Shown: one piece after another, positions 1 through 5,120 of the stretch
How positions within the stretch are numbered: position 1 is the stretch's first letter
Layout of the letters: each line of letters begins with the position of its first letter
NCBI GenBank assembly: GCA_947447845.1
Contig: CANFNO010000195.1
Location: forward strand, 1 to 6,025
Length of the DNA stretch: 6,025 nucleotides
Origin: Burkholderiales bacterium
Lineage (GTDB): Bacteria; Pseudomonadota; Gammaproteobacteria; Burkholderiales; Burkholderiaceae
Reading direction: 5' to 3'
Made by a program: the position numbers and the translations under genes
Notes under the pieces: generated by a model
The model's database searches: none
Seen by the model: only the letters and a program-made list of their open reading frames with translations
What the model was told of the DNA's origin: nothing

Positions 1-380
1 GTAACCCGGTGGCCACGGCCTGCGGTTTGGCCACACTGGCGGAAATTGGCAAGCCCGGTTTCTACGAAGACCTGAGCCGCAAGACCCAATTGCTGGTCAG
101 CGGCTTGACCGCAGCGGCTACCAAGGCTGGCATTCCGTTTTGTGGCGATAGTGAAGGGGGCATGTTTGGCTTTTTCCTGTTTCCCGAATTGCCGCAAAAC
201 TATGCCAAGGTTATGACCACCGACAACAAGACCTTCAACACCTTGTTTCACGGTCTGCTGGATCGCGGTGTCTACATCGCTCCGGCGCTGTATGAGGCCG
301 GTTTTATGAGTGCTGCACACACCGACGCAGACATCGCAGAAACAGTGGCAGCCGCTGCAGATATTTTTAGCGCCTTTTAA
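1..380 (+). CDS. hemL: Glutamate-1-semialdehyde 2,1-aminomutase, C-terminal part (5' end outside window)
   Basis: HemL is a cytoplasmic PLP enzyme that turns glutamate-1-semialdehyde into 5-aminolevulinate, the last step of the C5 route to heme and other tetrapyrroles. The reading frame is open from the left edge (first full codon at 3) to TAA at 378-380, giving about 125 residues of a family normally near 430. It starts in the conserved stretch reading NPVATACGLATL. It also shows GGMFGFF and, near the end, the family-typical block LLDRGVYIAPALYEAGF followed by SAAHTDADI. The PLP-binding lysine lies upstream and cannot be checked. Class III aminotransferases share this fold, but the GVYIAP/EAGF/HTDADI run favours HemL clearly. 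The 3' end looks intact. No T-rich terminator follows, so transcription may read toward the next gene 78 bases on. Confidence 0.93.
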   Translation, partial: NPVATACGLATLAEIGKPGFYEDLSRKTQLLVSGLTAAATKAGIPFCGDSEGGMFGFFLFPELPQNYAKVMTTDNKTFNTLFHGLLDRGVYIAPALYEAGFMSAAHTDADIAETVAAAADIFSAF

Positions 381-410
381 CCGTGTCTTGCGCTTAAACT
401 GCATGATCTT

Positions 411-429
411 TGTCCCCTCCAAGGGGGCA
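411..429 (+). repeat. Short GC-rich hairpin between hemL and the c-di-GMP gene
   Basis: TGTCCCCT (411-418) can pair with AGGGGGCA (422-429) around a 3-base loop, with one G-T pair in an 8-pair stem. No T-run follows, so it does not look like a standard intrinsic terminator. It may be a transcript-end or leader structure. Its C-rich arm also complements the downstream Shine-Dalgarno sequence. Confidence 0.5.
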
Positions 430-450
430 ACCCAGTAAAAGTTCGGTTCC

Positions 451-457
451 GGGAGGG
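451..457 (+). promoter_or_regulatory. Shine-Dalgarno sequence of the c-di-GMP gene, unusually close to the ATG
   Basis: GGGAGGG is a strong match to the 16S anti-Shine-Dalgarno sequence, but only 1-2 bases separate it from the ATG at 459. The next in-frame codon, TTG at 462, sits about 5 bases after the core and would be better spaced. An in-frame ATG at 480 is too far away. Translation therefore probably begins at 459 or 462. Either start keeps the signal peptide. Confidence 0.5.
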
Positions 458-458
458 C

Positions 459-3236
459 ATGTTGCGTAGTTTTCGCACGATGGTGTTACGACTACTGCGT
501 GCAAACGCCTTGGCTATTCTCTGGCTTTGCGGTTCGGCTTGGGCCGACTCAGCCGTCAAGATCGGCGTACTTTCTTTTGAAAGCAAGCCGGACACAGCCT
601 CCCGCTGGCAACCCACGGCAAATTATCTGAACGTGGCTGTGCCGCAGCAGCGCTTTGAATTCGTTCCGCTGAATTACGACGAACTCAACGCGGCAGTGAA
701 ATCAGGTGAAGTCGACTTTGTGCTGACCAACCCTGAGCACTATGTCGTGCTGCGCAATGTGTTCCGGCTTAGCCCCATGGTGACCTTGAACACCTTGGTC
801 GACAAAAAGGCCAGCCGCGCCTTTGGGGGGACGATCTTTAGCCGCAAAGACGCTGCTGACATCGTGAGTTTGGCGGACGTCAAGGGCCGTCGAGTTGCCG
901 CTGTAGGCCTCTATTCGCTAGGCGGATTTCTGGCCGCCGCCGACGTGTTCCGGCAGCAGCATATCGACCTGCGTTCCTCAGACGTGCGTTCCCTGACTTT
1001 TACTGGCACGCCACATAGCAAAGTGGTTCTGGAGGTTATGGCTGGAAACGCTGACGTGGGAATTGTGCGCACCGGTGTACTGGAACAAATGGCAGCACAG
1101 GGAAAGCTGGACCTCAGCCAAGTGCGGATCCTTAATGAGCAACCGCTGTCGTTGTACCCGCAACGGCTGTCTACCGAACTCTTTGCAGAGTGGCCCGTTG
1201 CTGCCATGCCTGCGACACCGCCGGACCTGATCAAGACGGTTGCGCTGGCATTGCTGAATATTCCGCCTGACTCCTCGTTTGCCCATGCGGGCAACTACTA
1301 CGGCTTCTCGCCACCCGCGAACTACGCACCCGTGGAAGAGTTGATGCGACGCCTCAAGGTCTATCCCAACGTGGAAAGCATGCCGCTTTGGAAGGAACTC
1401 TGGCTGAACTACTCGGAAGAGATTGAATTCTTCATATTCTTTCTTTTCCTGGCCGGTTCAGGTGCCTCCGTCTACCTCTGGCTTGGCAACCGCAAATTAC
1501 GCAACTTGAGTGCGCTTTATCAGGAAGCACAGGCCGGACTCAAGGTGACAGCGGCTGCATTTGAAAGCCAGGTTGGCATCATCGTCACCGACGACATGAC
1601 ACGCATCGTGCGGGCCAATGCCGCATTTACCAAAATGTTCGGCTACACCGAACCCCAACTGCTGGGCAAAAGCACCTCCATGCTGCGCTCCGGCGTGATT
1701 CAGGAAGGCACTTTGCGGCAGCTGTGGCCGGTGCTATTGGACAAAGGGCACTGGCAGGGCGAGCTTTCATGCAGACATCAAAGCGGCGAGGTTCTGCCGT
1801 GCGTGGTAGCCATCACAGCGCTGCACCAGGACTCCGACGCGGCCACCGGATTCGTCGGTTCGTTTCTGGATATTTCGATTCAGAAGCAAGCCGAAAACCA
1901 AGCCCGGCAATTGGCGTTCTTTGATCCGCTCACCGAGTTGCCCAACCGCCGCCTATTTATCGACCGCCTGCAAACTGAAATCACCCAGGCAGTCGAAAAA
2001 AGGGAACTGGGCGCGCTGATGTTTATCGACTTGGATGACTTCAAGGTCTTGAACGATACCTATGGTCATACGGTCGGCGACCAATTGCTGCGACTAATCG
2101 CTACAAGACTCGGTCGCTTGGCTGGCAGCTCCGCCCTGGCGGCACGCCTCGGTGGTGACGAATTCGTCGTCATGTTGCCTGGCCTGGGGCCCGACGAGCC
2201 CGCGGCGCAGGACAAGGCCACGAATTTTGCCTGGCAGATTCGACGCGCCATACTGGATCCCTACGAACTCAGTACGCATTCGAACGACTCCCTGGACGGG
2301 CAATTCCTCCACTACAACATCAGTGGCAGCATCGGAGTGGCACTGTTTGGCGCAAAAGACGAGCCCGTGGTCGAAGTGCTCAAACGTGCCGATGTGGCCA
2401 TGTACCAGTCAAAAGTGGCTGGCAAAGACACCATCCGTCTCTACGATCCGCGTGTGCAAAGCGCCTTGGGTGAACGGGTGGCGCTCAGCACAGAGCTGAA
2501 CGCGGCGTTGGCGCAAGGCCAGTTGCTGTTGCATTACCAACTGCAAACCACAGCCGACGGCAAGCCCATGGGTGCTGAGTGTCTGCTGCGTTGGCTGCAC
2601 CCGGTTCGCGGCATGGTGTCGCCGGTCGAGTTCATCGCGCTGGCGGAAGATTCGGGTGCCATTATCGGGATCGGCGACTGGGTCATCCGCCAGGCCTGCG
2701 CGACATTGACCCGCTGGGCCGAGGATGACCGCTTTGAGCCTCTGACGCTGAGCGTCAACGTCAGCCCGCGGCAGTTTACCGATGTGGATTTTGTCTTGCG
2801 CGTGGAAAAGGCGTTGCGCGAAACTGGCGCCAATCCGCGGCGCCTGTGCCTGGAAATTACCGAAGGCATTGTGCTGCAGGACGCTGATCAGGTGATCGAA
2901 AAAATGCGTCGCCTGTGCACCCTGGGGTTGAGCTTTTCGATTGACGATTTTGGTACCGGTTACTCATCCTTGTCCTATCTGCAGCGACTGCCCCTGCGCG
3001 AGTTGAAGATCGACAAAACCTTTGTTAACGACCTGGCGACCAACACCACGTCCGAAGCCATCGTGCGCGCCATCATTGCCTTGGGGCTGGGCATGAATAT
3101 CGATGTGCTGGCAGAAGGCGTGGAAACTGAAAAGCAAAAAGAGCGCCTGACGGCGTTGGGCTGTGATCGCATGCAGGGCTATCTGTTTGCCCGCCCGATG
3201 AACCTGGACGCGATGGAACGCAAGCTCACGCAATAG
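459..3236 (+). CDS. Membrane c-di-GMP enzyme: PhnD-like periplasmic sensor, PAS, GGDEF and EAL domains
   Basis: This is a predicted inner-membrane enzyme that makes and/or degrades cyclic di-GMP in response to a periplasmic ligand. Residues 1-29 form a signal peptide (Arg-rich start, hydrophobic core, AWA before Asp30). Residues about 33-308 resemble the PhnD/phosphonate-type substrate-binding fold, with DFVLTNPEHY near 85-95. One membrane helix lies at about 322-343. PAS covers about 362-475 and contains GIIVTDD and NAAFTKMFGYT. GGDEF covers about 485-660: DPLTELPNR from 489, metal-site Asp524 in FIDLDDF, and GGDEF at 565-569. The RxxD inhibitory site is absent (GSSA at that place). EAL covers about 680-920: ECLLR at 707-711, Asn767, Glu799, DDFGTGYSS from 829, Lys850, Glu886 and Gln906. 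All catalytic positions I can place are kept, so both activities are possible and the net direction is unknown. The ligand is not predictable from sequence; phosphonate or phosphate is only one option. The gene stands between hemL and a transporter and is probably its own unit. Confidence 0.93.
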   Translation: MLRSFRTMVLRLLRANALAILWLCGSAWADSAVKIGVLSFESKPDTASRWQPTANYLNVAVPQQRFEFVPLNYDELNAAVKSGEVDFVLTNPEHYVVLRNVFRLSPMVTLNTLVDKKASRAFGGTIFSRKDAADIVSLADVKGRRVAAVGLYSLGGFLAAADVFRQQHIDLRSSDVRSLTFTGTPHSKVVLEVMAGNADVGIVRTGVLEQMAAQGKLDLSQVRILNEQPLSLYPQRLSTELFAEWPVAAMPATPPDLIKTVALALLNIPPDSSFAHAGNYYGFSPPANYAPVEELMRRLKVYPNVESMPLWKELWLNYSEEIEFFIFFLFLAGSGASVYLWLGNRKLRNLSALYQEAQAGLKVTAAAFESQVGIIVTDDMTRIVRANAAFTKMFGYTEPQLLGKSTSMLRSGVIQEGTLRQLWPVLLDKGHWQGELSCRHQSGEVLPCVVAITALHQDSDAATGFVGSFLDISIQKQAENQARQLAFFDPLTELPNRRLFIDRLQTEITQAVEKRELGALMFIDLDDFKVLNDTYGHTVGDQLLRLIATRLGRLAGSSALAARLGGDEFVVMLPGLGPDEPAAQDKATNFAWQIRRAILDPYELSTHSNDSLDGQFLHYNISGSIGVALFGAKDEPVVEVLKRADVAMYQSKVAGKDTIRLYDPRVQSALGERVALSTELNAALAQGQLLLHYQLQTTADGKPMGAECLLRWLHPVRGMVSPVEFIALAEDSGAIIGIGDWVIRQACATLTRWAEDDRFEPLTLSVNVSPRQFTDVDFVLRVEKALRETGANPRRLCLEITEGIVLQDADQVIEKMRRLCTLGLSFSIDDFGTGYSSLSYLQRLPLRELKIDKTFVNDLATNTTSEAIVRAIIALGLGMNIDVLAEGVETEKQKERLTALGCDRMQGYLFARPMNLDAMERKLTQ

Positions 3237-3290
3237 GCACTGGTTCGTCGCAGACAGACACACAGACAGGCAGTTGTTGCGGATACTTTT

Positions 3291-3305
3291 TGTTGCGCGG
3301 CAACA
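3291..3305 (+). repeat. Perfect 6-bp inverted repeat
   Basis: TGTTGC (3291-3296) and GCAACA (3300-3305) are perfect reverse complements around a GCG loop. A T-run precedes the stem and none follows it, so it is not a terminator on the + strand. It is the first of several structures in the transporter leader. Confidence 0.5.
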
Positions 3306-3339
3306 TTCAAAACTTGAATCAGGTCATGCGCCGATTCAA
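3305..3339 (+). repeat. Alternating ATTCAA/TTGAAT elements that can form two exclusive hairpins
   Basis: ATTCAA (3305-3310), TTGAATC (3314-3320) and GATTCAA (3333-3339) alternate in orientation. The middle element can pair with the left copy (6 bp, 3-base spacer) or with the right copy (7 bp, 12-base spacer), but not with both. In DNA these could be half-sites for a dimeric regulator; in RNA they could be alternative hairpins. Either role is inference. Confidence 0.45.
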
Positions 3340-3340
3340 T

Positions 3341-3376
3341 TGGACGCGTATGGAGCTCGCTCGCATACTGCGTCCA
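3341..3376 (+). repeat. Strong imperfect hairpin in the transporter leader
   Basis: TGGACGC (3341-3347) pairs perfectly with GCGTCCA (3370-3376). GTATG (3348-3352) then pairs with CATAC (3364-3368) after a single bulged T at 3369. GAG (3353-3355) pairs with CTC (3360-3362) after a bulged G at 3363, leaving CTTG-sized loop bases at 3356-3359. That makes about 15 pairs in 36 bases. What follows is CCCGCACAGG, with no T-run, so a standard intrinsic terminator is unlikely. It could be a 5' leader structure, a transcript-stabilising stem for the upstream gene, or an operator. Confidence 0.6.
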
Positions 3377-3385
3377 CCCGCACAG

Positions 3386-3403
3386 GCTGCATTCGGATGC
3401 TGC
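3386..3403 (+). repeat. Small hairpin with a TCGG loop
   Basis: GCAT (3389-3392) pairs with ATGC (3397-3400) around TCGG. Past a T-T mismatch, GC at 3386-3387 pairs with GC at 3402-3403. On its own this would be unremarkable; it is listed because it follows directly after the larger hairpin, 28 bases before the Shine-Dalgarno sequence. Confidence 0.35.
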
Positions 3404-3431
3404 AAGCGTGGCGACCCAAAAACATAAACGT

Positions 3432-3436
3432 AGGAG
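3432..3436 (+). promoter_or_regulatory. Shine-Dalgarno sequence that fixes the transporter start
   Basis: AGGAG lies 5 bases before the ATG at 3442, which is ideal spacing. The frame is open further upstream to a TTG at 3274, but those 56 extra codons read as non-membrane, Arg/Ser/His-rich peptide across the inverted repeats. They have no ribosome site of their own and do not look like protein. Confidence 0.85.
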
Positions 3437-3441
3437 ACAAC

Positions 3442-5085
3442 ATGACAGCAGCTTCCCCTGGATGGTTGGATAAGGAACGCATCATTGCCGGCCCGGGCTT
3501 TAACCGATGGCTGGTACCCCCCGCAGCTTTGGCTATTCACCTGTGCATCGGCATGGCCTATGGTTTTTCCGTGTTTTGGCTGCCTTTGAGCAAGGCACTA
3601 GGCATTAAAGAGGCCATCAAATGTGGCCCGGAGGTGGGCTTTTTTGGCCAGCTCTTTACGACCACGTGCGACTGGCAGATTTCCACTTTAGGCTGGATGT
3701 ACACGCTCTTCTTCGTGTTGCTGGGTTCCAGCGCAGCGACCTGGGGCGGCTGGCTGGAACGCGCAGGCCCACGCAAGGCCGGTGTGGTGTCGGCTCTGTG
3801 CTGGTGTGGCGGCATGCTGTTTTCGGCGCTGGGCGTGTATATGCACCAGTTCTGGATGATGATTTTGGGCTCTGGCGTGATTGGCGGCATTGGCCTGGGC
3901 CTTGGCTATATCTCGCCGGTGTCCACGCTGATCAAGTGGTTCCCGGACAAGCGTGGCATGGCTACCGGCATGGCCATCATGGGCTTTGGCGGCGGTGCCA
4001 TGATCGGCTCGCCGCTGGCAGCTGACCTGATGAAGTACTTTGCCAGCCCCACCAGCGTGGGCGTGATGCAGACCTTTGTGGTGATGGCGCTGGTCTATTT
4101 TGTGTTCATGATGGCCGGTGCCTTGGGCTACCGCGTGCCGGAAACCGGCTGGATGCCCAAGGGCTGGGTCGCTCCCAGCGGTATGGCGACGAACGTCATG
4201 ATTACCAAACACCATGTGCATGTGAAAAAAGTCTGGGGCATTCCCCAGTTCTGGCTGATCTGGATGGTGCTGTGCATGAACGTGAGCGCCGGTATCGGCG
4301 TGATCGGCATGGCCTCGCCCATGTTGCAGGAAGTGTTCGGCGGCTCGCTGATTGGTGTGGCCAAAAAGTTTGGTGAACTCGACAAGGCGCAACTGGCCTC
4401 CATCGCGACGGTTGCCGCCGGCTTTACCGCGCTGCTCAGCCTATTCAACATCGGTGGACGTTTCTTCTGGGCCAGCCTGTCAGACAAGTTGGGTCGCAAG
4501 CTGACCTATGTGGTGTTCTTTGTTCTGGGTGGTGCCATGTACTTCAGCGTACCCGGCAGCGCAGCAGCAGGCAGCACCGTGCTGTTCGTTTCCGCCTTCT
4601 GTGTGATCCTGAGCATGTATGGCGGCGGCTTTGCCACCGTGCCAGCTTATCTGGCAGACATTTTCGGCACGCAAATGGTCGGCGCCATCCACGGTCGCTT
4701 GCTTACCGCCTGGGCCACGGCCGGTGTGCTGGGTCCGGTGGTTGTGAATTACATGCGCGAGTATCAACTCAGCTTGGGCATTCCGCGTGAGCAGGTCTAC
4801 AACCAGACCATGTACATCCTGGTTGGCATGCTGGTGGTAGGTCTCATTTGCAACCTTCTGGTTCGCCCCTTGGACGATAAATGGTTCATGAATGCAGAAG
4901 AATTGGCAGAAGAAAAACGCTTGGCCCACGACAAGGCAGTGTCCAACGAGTTGCACCGTGCCGAAGGTGGCAGTGCCGACTCAGTGCCCACTGTGGTCGT
5001 GTATCTGGCCTGGGCCGCGGTGGGTCTGCCACTTTGCTGGGGCGTGTACCGCACCACACTGAGCGTGGCCAAGTTTTTCGCCTGA
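3442..5085 (+). CDS. OFA-family (oxalate/formate antiporter-like) MFS transporter
   Basis: This is a 547-residue inner-membrane carrier of the major facilitator superfamily, OFA branch, expected to move formate or another small carboxylate. The first helix lies at about 24-49. MFS loop motifs are seen as ERAGPRK after helix 2 and as GGRFFWASLSDKLGRK at about 338-353. The OFA-typical KWFPDKRGMATG begins at Lys165. About twelve helices end near residue 475. Three points differ from OxlT-type members of about 420 residues. Loop 1 is long (about 50-78) and carries Cys61 and Cys76. The place I align with OxlT Lys355 is Trp424 (LLTAWATAG), while Arg340 may match OxlT Arg272. After a charged stretch (about 476-513) there is a further hydrophobic segment at 515-546. 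The gene ends 35 bases before the diaphorase gene, with no terminator visible, so co-transcription is likely. The family is clear; the substrate is inferred from the neighbour. Confidence 0.9.
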   Translation: MTAASPGWLDKERIIAGPGFNRWLVPPAALAIHLCIGMAYGFSVFWLPLSKALGIKEAIKCGPEVGFFGQLFTTTCDWQISTLGWMYTLFFVLLGSSAATWGGWLERAGPRKAGVVSALCWCGGMLFSALGVYMHQFWMMILGSGVIGGIGLGLGYISPVSTLIKWFPDKRGMATGMAIMGFGGGAMIGSPLAADLMKYFASPTSVGVMQTFVVMALVYFVFMMAGALGYRVPETGWMPKGWVAPSGMATNVMITKHHVHVKKVWGIPQFWLIWMVLCMNVSAGIGVIGMASPMLQEVFGGSLIGVAKKFGELDKAQLASIATVAAGFTALLSLFNIGGRFFWASLSDKLGRKLTYVVFFVLGGAMYFSVPGSAAAGSTVLFVSAFCVILSMYGGGFATVPAYLADIFGTQMVGAIHGRLLTAWATAGVLGPVVVNYMREYQLSLGIPREQVYNQTMYILVGMLVVGLICNLLVRPLDDKWFMNAEELAEEKRLAHDKAVSNELHRAEGGSADSVPTVVVYLAWAAVGLPLCWGVYRTTLSVAKFFA

Positions 5086-5120
5086 TTGAATCAAAACGTC
5101 GTTGGTAATTGTGAGTGAAT

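Larger units (their letters stand above)
3237..3441 (+). other. Gene-free leader region with consecutive inverted repeats before the transporter gene
   Basis: I find no supportable gene in these 205 bases. They start with a CAGACA-rich tract (3251-3273), followed by a chain of inverted repeats from 3291 to 3403, and then an A-rich stretch leading to the Shine-Dalgarno sequence of the transporter. The promoter for the transporter and dehydrogenase genes should lie here, but I see no convincing sigma-70 pair. GATACT (3282-3287) is a possible -10 box without a good -35. TTGGAC (3340-3345) with CATACT (3364-3369) is a weak pair inside the large hairpin. I see no terminator with a T-run for the upstream gene. 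Confidence 0.6.

Noticed and set aside
411..429. Intrinsic terminator for hemL
   Set aside because: The stem is GC-rich but no T-run follows it, so termination is not supported.
2577..2591. Degenerate EAL motif (ECLLR in place of EALLR) as a sign of an inactive phosphodiesterase
   Set aside because: The metal-binding Glu707 and Arg711 are kept and the second position varies in active enzymes. Asn767, Glu799, Asp829, Asp830, Lys850, Glu886 and Gln906 are all present.
3251..3273. CAGACA-rich tract as a tandem repeat or CRISPR-like array
   Set aside because: It is only 23 bases with irregular copies and no spacers; it is simple low-complexity sequence.
3274..3441. N-terminal extension of the transporter to a TTG at 3274
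   Set aside because: The ATG at 3442 has an ideal AGGAG site, the protein from there begins like OFA carriers, and the extension crosses hairpins and has no protein-like character.
3688..4392. Open frame of 234 codons on the minus strand inside the transporter gene
   Set aside because: It lies wholly opposite a clear membrane-protein gene. Its His/Ala/Gln-rich composition is what the reverse of GC-rich hydrophobic codons gives, and no family motif or ribosome site is seen.
4480..4956. Open frame of 158 codons on the minus strand inside the transporter gene
   Set aside because: Same shadow effect; there is no recognisable domain and it overlaps conserved transporter helices.
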